Positions 36,210 through 46,404 of a DNA stretch of 64,000 nucleotides are shown here, piece by piece. Origin of the DNA: Pratylenchus scribneri (Eukaryota > Nematoda > Chromadorea > Rhabditida > Pratylenchidae); NCBI GenBank assembly GCA_030063045.1, contig JAQSEB010000020.1:124001-188000 (forward strand), read 5' to 3'. The position numbers and the translations under genes are program-made. The number at the start of each line of letters is the position of its first letter. Position 1 is the first letter of the stretch. The notes under the pieces were generated by a model that saw nothing but the letters and a program-made list of their open reading frames with translations, had not been told where the DNA came from and ran no database searches.

Positions 36210-36564
36210 AGCCCAACTTGGCGCCGTTTATAATTATAAAATTCATCAAGGACTGAACCAATTTTGATAATTTTGGTATCAAATTAAATAGCAGACTTTT
36301 GGCTATCCAATGATATTAATTTTATTTAAATTTGTTCAGATTTGATCGAGTTATGCTCAAAAGAACCATTTTGAATAATTTTAATTCTTGATTAGCGAAA
36401 TTTTCAGTGATTTTTGAGCATAACTCCATTCTGAACCAATCTAAATAAAATTAATTTCTTCTGATAGCCAAAAGTCTGCTATTTAATTTGATACTAAAAA
36501 CATCACAATTGTTTCTCTTCTTGATGAGTTATTGATATAAAATAAACAGTGTTAAGTTGGGGCT
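36210..36564. mobile_element. Fold-back MITE, family P, copy 2
   Basis: Left end AGCCCAACTTGGCGCCGTTT, right end the complement of AGCCCCAACTTAACACTG. Inner arms share GCAGACTTTTGGCTATCCAA and its complement with the other P copies. Intergenic, upstream of the EndoU gene. Confidence 0.8.
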
Positions 36565-36594
36565 TATCCATCCATTCCATTGATTTTTACAATT

Positions 36595-37215
36595 ACAAAT
36601 GTTTGTAATTTTTGCCCCAAATTGTAATTATTTTTTTGCCCCAAATTGTAATTGTGTTTTTGCCCCAAATTGTAATTGTGTTTTTTGCCCCAAATTGTAA
36701 TTGTGTTTTTGCTCCAAATTGTAATTGTGTTTTTGCCCCAAATTGTAATTGTGTTTTTGCCCCAAATTGTAATTGTGTTTTTTGCACCAAATTGTAATTG
36801 TGTTTTTGCCCCAAATTGTAATTGTGTTTTTGCCCCAAATTGTAATTGTGTTTTTGCCCCAAATTGTAATTGTGTTTTTGCACCAAATTGTAATTGTGTT
36901 TTTGCCTTAAATTGTATTGTGTTTTTGCTCCAAATTGTAATTGTGTTTTTGCCCCAAATTGTAAATGTGTTTTTGCCTTAAATTGTATTGTGTTTTTGCT
37001 CCAAATTGTAATTGTGTTTTTGCACCAAATTGTAATTGTGTTTTTGCCCCAAATTGTAAATGTGTTTTTGCCTTAAATTGTATTGTGTTTTTGCTCCAAA
37101 TTGTAATTGTGTTTTTGCACCAAATTGTAATTGTGTTTTTGCCCCAAATTGTAAATGTGTTTTTGCCTTAAATTGTATTGTGTTTTTGCTCCAAATTGTA
37201 ATTACAATTACAAAT
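36595..37215 (+). repeat. 23-24 bp minisatellite with 95-bp higher-order unit
   Basis: About 26 tandem units of TTTTTGCCCCAAATTGTAAT + TGTG, with variants GCTCC, GCACC and CCTTAAATTGTATTG. In the right part the CCTTAAATTGTATTG variant recurs at about 36905, 36976, 37071 and 37166, showing a 95-bp higher-order repeat. Both ends carry ACAATTACAAATGTTT. Open frames across it are artefacts. Confidence 0.92.
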
Positions 37216-37222
37216 GTTTTCA

Positions 37223-37229
37223 TTTCCAG
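37223..37229 (+). promoter_or_regulatory. Probable spliced-leader acceptor at the EndoU ATG
   Basis: TTTCCAG is immediately followed by the initiating ATG at 37230. In nematodes this arrangement is typical of a spliced-leader trans-splice site. An ordinary acceptor from an unseen 5' exon is the alternative. Confidence 0.6.
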
Positions 37230-39909
37230 ATGCATTTTGTCTTCACATCAATCTTTTTATTCCTCCTTCTTCGATTCGCCTTGGGGCAACGTCGCCCTCA
37301 ATTGCCTCAATTGGAAATATCGGATGAGGAAATTGAACAATTTGTGGACGAATTATGGGAACAAAATCCACCAATGAATGTTCCCGTCAATTTTCAAGGC
37401 CATACCAGTGCAAGGGATCCAAAGGATCAAGCAGAAAGGCCGTCCGTAAATTTAGCAATTTATTTTAAATTTTCTTTTTATTTTTATTTAAATATTTTAT
37501 TTTTTAATTAGTTAAATTATAAAATTAGTTTCTTTCAAAATGTGGCCCTCAGCGATTTAACTGGCCGTTGGAATTCTGTCCGAAAATTGATCAAACTCTA
37601 CGACAATTGTAGGCAAAAATAACTATTATAAAAATTTAAAATATAAAAAATAATTTAAAATAAAAAATAAATAAATTTTAAAAAAATAATATTTTTTTGG
37701 ATGAACCCCAAACCGGTGAACCCGAACGAGAAACGGAGGAGGAGGAGCAGGAAATTGCAGAATTTTTGAATGCCATTTTGGACACACAACCAATGGAACA
37801 ATTATATTCTCTTTTAAGGGAAAAGGGTGATCTCATAAATTATTTAATAAATTTAATTTATTCAAAAAATTAGGCCATCCATTCGCCGAAAATGAGGCCA
37901 CATTTCGGCGCTGGATTGGCCAAATTTGGTTTGGCCAATATTCGAGGGCAAGGGGCGCACCCGATTCTTCCGGCTTTGAGCATGTTTTCATTGGTGAAGT
38001 CAGTCCACATTTTTTATTTCATTTTCCGTAAAAACTGAATTTACCAAAAAATCACAGATTTAATGGTTCAGTGGTTTATTCTAGATTCTGGAACTCAAAC
38101 CTTATACCCGCCCAATCGATAGATCTCTAACAGACATTTTATTTGACTGATTTGGCTCTTTGGTTTAACCAATTTCTAACTTATTTTTGAACCTTTAAAC
38201 TAAAATTGGTTTAAACCGTTTAATACCCTTTAATTGTTGACCAAACCAAAATTGGTTTTAAACCGTTTAATACCCTTTAATTGTTGACCAAACCAAAATT
38301 GGTTTTAAACCGTTTAATACCCTTTAATTGTTGACCAAACCAAAATTGGTTTTAAACCGTTTAATACCCTTTAATTATTGACCAAACCAAAATTGGTTTA
38401 AACCGTTTAATACCCTTTAATTGTTGACCAAACCATGGCAAATTATATACCAGTCAACGCGTCTTGACCAGCTCTATCCAATTTTGAGTATATGATTTGT
38501 GAATTGTGAATTTAGGACAAACGCTCCTTAAACCATTATAATAATTATCGCTATTTTCAATGTTTTTATGGCAAATTAAATAATATTTTCATTTTTGTTC
38601 AGTTCAAAAATGGAGAAGTTTCCGGCCTACACAGTTGGATAAGATTTTTGTTCCTGGAGAAAACTGGTCGTTCCCGATTTGATTATAGAGGATTTTTGGT
38701 GAAACGAGATGTTCGTTTTTGAGGAATTTTTAAATAAATTTGATATTTTTAGAACATTTTTGCTGCCCTAAAATTCAGTTGGGGCGGTCAAATTAAGCCC
38801 ACAGGCTCATTCCTGATTGGGACGTCACCGGAATTTGATTTTGCCATTTATTCCCTTTGCTTCTTGGCCAGAAGAGGCGGCGGGTCGCGCAGTTGCAATG
38901 TTGGAAAATAATTTTGAAAAAAATCTTAAAAATTTTGAAAAATTATTTTTAAAAATTTTAACTAAAAATACAAAAAAATTTCAATGGGTTTTTCTTCGCA
39001 TTTTGGACATTATCTGAGCAATTAAATTTAGCAATAGTAAAATATTTAATTCCATTGAAAAAAGCTACAACCGGACCTTCCTCGGAAATCTAAAAGAGAG
39101 CGAATGTACGGAATCCCGACGGGTATTTTTCGGGAACCCGACTCGGGATTGATTCGATAATCCCGTTCGGGATCCCGATCCCGACCGAAGATTTTTTTCG
39201 GTATTTTCCGGTTTCGAGATTTTTTCGTTAATCCCGTTCTGGATCCCGACCGAAGCGCCTTGCCGATCTCTAAAATCTAATGAGCCCCCTCAGTGGCCCA
39301 ATGAACGGAATATAGGGATTTTTAGCGAATGAATTTTAAATTATTCTACTTAAAATTATTCTTTATTAATATTGCTGGATGATAAAAATGTGAAAGAGAA
39401 AAGAACAAAATAATGAAAAAGGATAGTTTTAAAAAGACAGATTGAGGCAATATCTGATTGATAGGGTGACGGGGTCATTTAGGCAAAAATAGGAGATACT
39501 GTAAGACAAATATGAAGTGCCCTTAGGCATTTATAAAAATAACTGACCAGAAAGTTATGGCCAAAAAAAATAATAAAATCGCCCCGATTTTGGTCAATTT
39601 GCATCTTTTTTTGCCATACAATTTTTGATCAAAACTTTTTAGTCAATTTTCCATCAAATCCATTAATTCTTTTTTTTCTAATCATTTACCCCAATCAGAG
39701 CTATAAAATTGTATAAAATTTTCATAAACATAAGCCAAATATTCAATTGAATTTTTTGCACACAGTTCCAAATTGATGGATGCCCAATGTCAGTGACCAG
39801 TTTCGATTTGGTCCAGTCTGGCCGTATTTTCATTGGCACAATGTATCCAAGTGCGGGTCGAATGACGGAACAATGCCGACAAAGAAGGCAAATGAAAGGA
39901 AGGAGTTGA
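37230..39909 (+). CDS. Secreted EndoU-family poly(U)-specific endoribonuclease
   Basis: XendoU-type RNase cutting at uridylates. Exons: 37230-37445, 37512-37608, about 37698-37826, 37874-37998, 38603-38710, 38753-38899, 39766-39909; about 321 aa. The first 20 residues ([20 protein letters not shown]) look like a signal peptide, so the mature enzyme should be secreted or lumenal. EndoU signatures follow: [33 protein letters not shown] (first catalytic His), GLHSWIRF (second His, usually HNW), [20 protein letters not shown] (catalytic Lys), and the C-terminal RIFIGTMYP. Exon 2 and exon 3 cannot be joined with a normal AG: none exists in frame between 37612 and 37728. That may be a non-canonical acceptor or a sequence error. 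An internal mobile element fills the intron 37999-38602. Confidence 0.92.
38045..38575 (-). mobile_element. Satellite-bearing element (family S)
   Basis: Five tandem units (CCAAAATTGGTTTTAAACCG variant) in the minus orientation, opposite to the host gene. Ends: TTTAATGGTTCAGTGGTTTA on the left, and on the right TTAGGACAAACGCTCCTTAA then ACCATTATAATAATT, which is nearly the complement of the left end. In the EndoU intron 37999-38602. Confidence 0.85.
39090..39270. repeat. GGGATCCCGA-rich segment in EndoU intron
   Basis: Repeated palindromic CGGGATCCCGA and CCCGACCGAAG blocks, with ends loosely inverted (AAATCTAAAAGAGAGCG at the left; GATCTCTAAAATCT at the right). Possibly a short DNA transposon; no target duplication seen. 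Confidence 0.5.
39285..39520. mobile_element. Dispersed repeat R, copy 2
   Basis: Carries GAGCCCCCTCAGTGGCCCAA and TGATTGATAGGGTGACGGGG, the complement of the copies at 26.5 and 60.1 kb. In the last intron of EndoU. Confidence 0.65.
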
Positions 39910-40459
39910 ATAGAAGGAAAGGATGAAAGTGCAAATTATACCATTTAATGCGTTTTGACCAGCCTTTCCAATTTTGGATATATGTTTTGGAAATGTAGAA
40001 TAGACCATTAAACCACTGTAATTATTTTGCCATTTTACACTTTTTCGGTAAATTAAATACCGTGTTCCCTTTCATCGATTTTCTTACAATTTAAAAGGAA
40101 GTCTCGTTCCCATACCTAATCTATGAATTAATTTTTTTTTCATTTATTTAAAATTTTCGTATTAATTTTTTATATTGGAATGCAAAATTAAAATGATAAA
40201 AAGATGTTCAAAAATGTCCAAATTAAACTGGATTTGAATAGATTTAAGAAAAAGATGAATGAATGTCATGGAAGAAGGAAAGGAAAGGAAGGAAAATTGC
40301 CATTTTGCCAAAGTTGTCAAAAATGCCAACATAAAATTAGAATAGAAAAGAATAGAAAATTTTGTTCAAAAATATTTTGATAAAATTTGGAAAATTTTGA
40401 GGAGTCTTTCGGTCATTTGCATCCAATTCCGTAATCCATTCCGCTCAAAACAATCAATT
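39910..40459. other. Convergent 3' gap between EndoU and LITAF genes
   Basis: Contains a partial family-S flank (ACCATTTAATGCGTTTTGAC, CCAATTTTGGATATATG) at about 39,938-40,080 without the satellite array. No gene seen. Confidence 0.55.
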
Positions 40460-43350
40460 TTAGAGGCGTTTGTAATGGCCAAGGAATGCCTTAAAAATAA
40501 TAATTTAAATGCAAATTGGTAATACAATTTATTTACCTTGCAATTGGAGCAATAATGTTCACAGTCTTGGCAATCATCACAGCAGAATGGAATCAAGTAA
40601 CAACCCATCCAACAACTGAAAATTATAAAAATGTTAAAAATTATAAATTTTGATCAAAAAATAACCCAAAATATCTTTTTTAAAAATTCTAAAAATTTTC
40701 TAAAAAATTTTAAAAAATATTCAAAAAAATTTTTCTGAAAAATTAATCAAAAATATTCAAAAAATACTTTTAAAAAATTATCCAACTATTTTCAGAAAAT
40801 CGTTTTCAAAAAATTGTCTAAAAAATTAAACAAAAATATTCAAAAAATAGTTTAAAAATTAATTTGTAAAAAAATATTTCAAAAATTGTCTAAAAAATAT
40901 AAAATATTCTAAAAATGGTCCAAAAATATTCAAAAAATTTACTAAATTGCTAAAAAATTAATTAAATATAGTGCCATACCCGAAGAGCAAGCAGCCACCG
41001 AACAGAAGCCATGTCAAAAGGCCGGCATTGTATTTGATGTTGGTCAGCACGTGCTGGCGGCAATTCGGGCAAAAAGCCTGCAAAAATGTATTTTAATTTT
41101 GATGATTTAATAAATCAATTAAGATATGTCACAGAATTCTATCCAGCAGTAGCCGAGTGGATTTCTGCCTACAAATTTTAAAACCAGAAAATTAAAATCA
41201 TTTAGTTATTGAAACTTGAAAGGGATTCGAAGTTAGATGTAGATACCAGCAGCACCGTCTAATATTTTTTTATAGTTTTGAAACGAGAAATATTTAAAAT
41301 TGCGAAAAAAAAATTGAAAATTGCGAAAAGAGTATTGAAAATTGCGAAAAGTTTATAACGGTTTATTGGTTTGTCCAAAATTCGCAAACTATATACCATT
41401 GGATAGAGCTCATCAAGACGCGTCGATTGATATATAATTTGTCATGGTTTAATTGGTTTTGAACCAAACCCCATTAAGCGGTTTAAGTGGTTTAAAATCC
41501 TTAATTTTTGACCAAACCATGACAAAATATATACCAATCGACGCGTCTTGACGAGATCTATCGATTGGGTATAAGGTTTGAGGGTCTAGAACAAACCACT
41601 AAACCGTTATAAACTTTTCGCAATTTTCAATACTCTTTTCGCAATTTTCAATGTTTTTTTCGCAATTTTCAATGTTTTTTTCGCAAAATTAAATACCATC
41701 CGTTTTGAAACTAATTTTATTTTTTTTATTAATTAAATGATTTTACAATTTTGATTATAAAATTGTTCCATTCATAATTCTATAATAATTATTCTGAAAT
41801 TCCGGAGTCTAATATCTACTAATGTTTTTATTTTGGTTAATTTTTATTATAATTAATTTATGATCACACATGTGGCAGGGGATGCTTAATGGTAGAGATG
41901 ATTGTCATTTCTATTTTATTTTTGGGGGTCAAAGTTCGATACCCGCATTGCAAAATAATTTTTTATTGTTTTTTTTTAACAGAATTTTATTTCTTTTCAA
42001 TAGCTGTGGCTTTTTAAAAAATTTTGAGGCCAATTATTCTATAATAATTTTTCCAAAAAATTTAATCGGAATTAGGAAATACCAAAAATTATCCCCAAAA
42101 ATGTGCTCTCACATTTTGTGGACGCGGCCCAAATCCGGCTTGTTGCTGTTCATTCACATAAACGTAGGTGGTGGTGCTGGCCGGTTGCTGGGGAGGTGGC
42201 GGCTGCTGAAGACCGGGTCCAGCATTCGGCGGCGGATATGGATTAGTCATATTCGGCTGGTAGGCGGCTGAATTAAGTTTTAATAAATGAATTTTTTAAT
42301 ATTTGATTAGGTTCTTCAAAATATTTTCTTTAGAAATTTACTGTAAAAAAATGGACAAAAGTGATGTGTGCCCCTAAAAATATCATTTGAGCGGCGGATT
42401 CGAACCCGTCATTTAAATTTTACAATAGTTTTAAAAGTTAATGGTACCAATTTGGGTCGATTTTTAAAATTTTTTGTTTGACAATATTGGAAAAAATATT
42501 CTGAATTTTTTCCATTAAATGCATAGATTTTCTTTCCCGTAATTTTGGACATCAAAAAATGTTTACCTTTGCTCAATGAATTACACTACCCTATGGATAT
42601 GGACCATGTTTGTTTGCATTATTTTCTCGGAATTTTATATTTTAGGATTGAATGACATGACATGGAATGGGTGGACATATTGGACGAAAATATACGAAAA
42701 TTATTTTGGATATAAAACAAACCCGAGGTCATTAAAATTGGGGCTTTTAGCCAAGTTTATGGCTTTAGAAATTTGCCTAATCACCCCAGAAGGTTGGATT
42801 GATTTTTAGTTCAAAAATTTTTTCAAAATTTTTGAAAACCTTGTTGGTGTGGTTGTGCACTCGGATCCGGATACATTGTTGGGTATTTTTCAACATCATC
42901 TGTGAAAATATATATTTTGGAAATTAAATCTAATTTTTTATTTGTAAAAAAATTCTCATATCTATTGGGGGTGATTTCCTTATAATTTTCGGGTAAAACA
43001 CTAATGTGTTTAATAGTACTATATAGAATGTATAAAAATAAATAAAATGCACCAAATCTTTTAAAAAATAATTTCCCCTGGGGGAATCGAACATGAGATC
43101 TAAATTTTCCTCTCTAATAGGTCGAAAATTTTAAAAATTTCTATTCATCTTTATTAGAACTCAATCTACGTGCATTTTGATGAGCTAAAAATGGGAGGAA
43201 AGAATGAAAATGGTCACCCAAAAAATAATCACTAGACAAACTATTAGAACTGGGAAATAAAAATGGATGGAGGATTGCGCGGATTTTGCGGGTGATTACG
43301 GATAGAGACTGACCATATGGAGGCGGAGCATTCGGCTGCGGTTGGCTCAT
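40460..43350 (-). CDS. LITAF-domain membrane protein (LITAF/SIMPLE-like)
   Basis: Zinc-binding monotopic membrane protein of late endosomes and lysosomes, linked in animals to ESCRT and NEDD4 trafficking. Exons 43314-43350, 42840-42899, 42113-42267, 40980-41077, 40537-40615, 40460-40489 give 152 aa. The N-terminus is Pro/Gln-rich with a PPPY motif at residues 9-12, the WW-domain ligand usual in this family. The LITAF domain follows: CPNC with five residues to HVLTNI, a hydrophobic segment (GLLTWLLFGGCLLFG, then CWMGCYLIPFCC), and the second knuckle HYCSNC followed by KAFLGHYKRL at the C-terminus, as in the family. The ATG at 43350 begins MSQPQPNAPPPY. Confidence 0.96.
41265..41710. mobile_element. 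Long fold-back element, about 440 bp
   Basis: Almost perfect palindrome centred near 41,490. The left arm holds TTTGAAACGAG, several TTGAAAATTGCGAAAA units and GTTTATAACGGTTTATTGGT; the right arm holds the complements in mirrored order. The inner part shares family-S flanks (ATATATAATTTGTCATGGTT) but has no satellite array. In the LITAF intron 41078-42112. Confidence 0.9.
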
Positions 43351-44750
43351 TGAGAAATTGTTTTGTTTGTGTTGAGCTGAAGTTAAATTGGCTGGATTTG
43401 ATGGATTTAGTGCAGTGGATTTTGCTTTGGCTGTGTTTGTTGTGCACTCAAAAATAAATTCAAGTTTTTTTTGAGTTGTCTGAAATATTTAATGCTTTTT
43501 TGAAGAGATTTGTTGATATTTGGGAGGGAAAAATGAATAAAAATGAGAGTAGGGGCTAGGGGATGATTTGAGTACCGCCGCCGATTGAGTCGTCACATCG
43601 GTTTTTGCCCATAGCTCAGCGAGGCAATAACCAATTTGGGAAGGCGATATATCATTTTAAAGCCCAAAGTGCCTCTACAATTTGGCCCAATTTAAAATTA
43701 TATGAAATTAGTTTGCAAAAAAGTTACATGTCTTTGACTGTTATAAACCCCAAACTCGACCTTCTCGAGAAAAAGCCGATTATTTTACAAAATGATTTAA
43801 ATTTTCAAAAAATTAGTTAAGCCACTTTTTAGAGGACATTTAGGGCTTTCAAATGGCATATCGCCTTCCCAAATTGGTTATTACCTCGTTGAGTTATAGC
43901 CAAAAGAAAGGCACAGGTACTCAATGAATTGTCATTCTTAAAAATGATGAATGGGGAAATAGAGGGTGGGTGAAGAAATTGGCCAAGCAAAACAGCGGGG
44001 AAAATAGGGAAAATCAATACTGTTTTGAATGACGAATATTAAATGAAGAGAGGAGGAAAAGTGGAGCGCGGAGAATAAATATAATTGGGAATTGAGAAAG
44101 AGAATTTATTAGAATCGAGAATCGACCGCATTGGCTTGGGCAAATGTGGGAGGGAGGGAAGGGATTTGCCTAATTTGGAAGGGAAAAATTCAATGACGGA
44201 ATATTTGTGTGTTCGCCCAATTCATCGGTTCGTTCGGGATGAGAATTTTCGCCCTAAAATGTTAAAATAGTGACGATTTTGTTTTGTTGACGAATGGATG
44301 AATAATGGGCCATAAAAGGATGATAAGGAAATATGGGGGTGGGGGAAAAAGGTTGGGGGATCTCTGTGAGAATGAGAAGCAATTTATGGGCGGATGATGA
44401 GTCATCCATTTTTTGTCCATCTTCCTTCTTTTCGGCTCACATCAGTTCCTTGGTGGATGGAGTGAAAAAGCCGGGAGTGCCGAATGGCTGACAGAGAAAT
44501 GGGACAATAATGCTTATCATATTTGACACTAAAACCCTTTGCCTTTTTTGATATTTCGGCCCTATCTTCGACTATTATCACCGTTTTTTATCGTTCCTTT
44601 TTTTCGATTTGTTTGCTTTTATTGCTAAAAAGATAAAAATGGACCAATCAATTGTTTTCTGGGCATTTATTTAACAGAGAAATTGGCCAAAAGAATTGTG
44701 CGGGAATGGCGGGTTCTTGGATGTAGAGATGAGGCAAAATACTGAAAATT
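43351..44750. other. Intergenic region between LITAF and the small coiled-coil cluster
   Basis: Holds the LITAF upstream region and a family-Q MITE (43,575-43,920). The rest is G/A-rich low complexity with no supported exon. Confidence 0.5.
43565..43920. mobile_element. Fold-back MITE, family Q, copy 6
   Basis: The best-preserved copy. Ends TGAGTACC and GGTACTCA are inverted. Arms include CCATAGCTCAGCGAGGCAAT and AACCAATTTGGGAAGGCGAT, with complements on the right (TATCGCCTTCCCAAATTGGT, GAGTTATAGCC). Confidence 0.85.
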
Positions 44751-45026
44751 TTAAAACATTTTTGGGTAAAAACAAAATAAAAATGTCTTATACTTAATGG
44801 AAAAATTTGTCGATACCTTCTCTTTGGTTCCTTCAAACTTTTCAATTTTGCTTTCCATTTCCTTCATTTTTACTTTGAGGTCGGCATTTTCTTCTGTTTT
44901 CGCCAACAATTTTGTCGCCATTTCGGCCTTCTCTTCATGCAATTTCATAATTTTGTTCTTCAACTTGTCCTTTTCATCTTCCACCGATTTTGCTGATTGT
45001 TCACCAGTCATCTTCCTTTTTGACAT
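44751..45026 (-). CDS. Small coiled-coil protein, paralogue A
   Basis: Unknown function. It starts MSKRKMTGEQSAKSVEDE, followed by a heptad-rich coil (LKNKIMKLHEEKAEM, ENADLKVKMKEMESKIEK). Unbroken reading gives 91 aa, but the last 20 residues differ from paralogue C; a GTATCG donor directly after GAGAAG (about 44,812) suggests a splice or a changed end. No signal peptide or membrane segment. Its 5' flank (TTTGATAATATTGGAGT) matches that of paralogue B, so both look like recent local duplicates. Confidence 0.7.
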   Translation of the reverse strand: MSKRKMTGEQSAKSVEDEKDKLKNKIMKLHEEKAEMATKLLAKTEENADLKVKMKEMESKIEKFEGTKEKVSTNFSIKYKTFLFCFYPKMF

Positions 45027-45297
45027 TTTGCAATTTGATAATATTGGAGTGTAATTTACTTAATAATACCTAATTAGTTTAAATGTTTATTCAACGAAAT
45101 TTGATGAGATAACATTTTTAGAATCTGGATGATTCTTCTTAATTCTGGTATAATAAATACATCATAATTGAAAATAGCTTTATCATATCAACAAAATTAA
45201 TAATGCTCAACAAAAAATTAAATTTGAAGTGAATAAAATCAACAATATGTATCAAAATAACTTCTTCAAATTGAGAAATTCCGCCTTGTTTGCTTAT

Positions 45298-45549
45298 TCA
45301 GCTATAAACCGGATGTTCCAAATCCTCAATGTAGTTTTCCATTTCCTTCATTTCGTCTTCCATTTTCTTCATTTTCAACTTGAGGTCGGCATTTTCTTCA
45401 GTTTTCTCCAATAATTTCTCCGTTTTGTCCAGCAATTTTGTCGCCATTTCGGCTTTCTCATCTTGTAATTTCATAATTTTGTTCTTCAACTCGACATTTT
45501 CATCTTCCACCGATTTTGCTGATTGCCCATTCCCATTCATCTTTGACAT
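45298..45549 (-). CDS. Small coiled-coil protein, paralogue B
   Basis: Reads 83 aa, starting MSKMNGNGQSAKSVEDENVE. It shares LKNKIMKLQDEKAEMATKLL with the other two copies, then has an insertion (DKTEKLLEKTEE) that lengthens the coil by about one heptad and a half, and its own end ENYIEDLEHPVYS. Intronless as read. Same flank as paralogue A. Function unknown. Confidence 0.7.
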   Translation of the reverse strand: MSKMNGNGQSAKSVEDENVELKNKIMKLQDEKAEMATKLLDKTEKLLEKTEENADLKLKMKKMEDEMKEMENYIEDLEHPVYS

Positions 45550-46404
45550 CTCTCGATTTGATAATATTGGAGTTAATTCTCGTTTTGAAAATATTTATGA
45601 AAATGAGTAATCTGAAAATTCTGAAATGAACTGTGAAATAAATATTAAATTTTATAATAAATGATATTGTTGGTCCTTTTCCCTATAAGTAGAAGCGCGG
45701 GTTGTTTTTGAATATTTATTAAACAATTGGAAGATAAATATGATAATGTTGAGGAATTATTTGAGTGAGGTCTAATTTGATGGACATCGGACATACATAG
45801 CACATAAACATTAGAATGAACATGAACATTAAAACATAAATGAATGCGAAATGACAAGAAAATACAATGGGACGGGGATTGGGGATGGAAAAAAGATGAA
45901 ATGTCGTTTAGAGATGGGAATTAAAATGCCAATGTTCTTTTCAAAATATTTCCTAATAATAATAATGATGACCATATCCCCGAAGATCGAACCCGAGTCC
46001 CTAGCTAGCATCAGATTTTTAAAATTTCAATTTAATATTTCGCAATAATTGCTTTTTTATAAATAATTTCTACATTTTTCTATGATGTAGAATGCGGTGC
46101 TACTGATTGAAAACACGGCGAAGACCACATTTTGGCTTGGGGGTCAACCCAAAATCTCTCCAATAAAATCCCATAATAATATAAATGGCTAATAAATTAG
46201 CAAAAAAAATTTAAGTTTAATTTCTGATGATGGGATTCATTTATAATTTTGGATTTTCCATTTTTAAGAACAATTAAAAATAAATAAAATTTTATTTATT
46301 CAATGTCATAGCCATTGATGAGTAATAAAAAATGGAAATATGCAAATTAAAATAATCATTTGTTTTTAAGAAATTATTTTCAAACACATCTGTAATTGAC
46401 AAAA
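45550..46404. other. Divergent gap with a SINE-like relic
   Basis: Lies between paralogue B (-) and the plus-strand gene at 46405. At about 45,983-46,020 GATCGAACCCGAGTCCCTAG resembles an inverted tRNA B box. No gene seen. Confidence 0.45.

Noticed and set aside
36593..37235. Repetitive Cys/Val/Asn or Gln/Lys/Asn peptides
   Set aside because: Artefacts of the 23-24 bp minisatellite.
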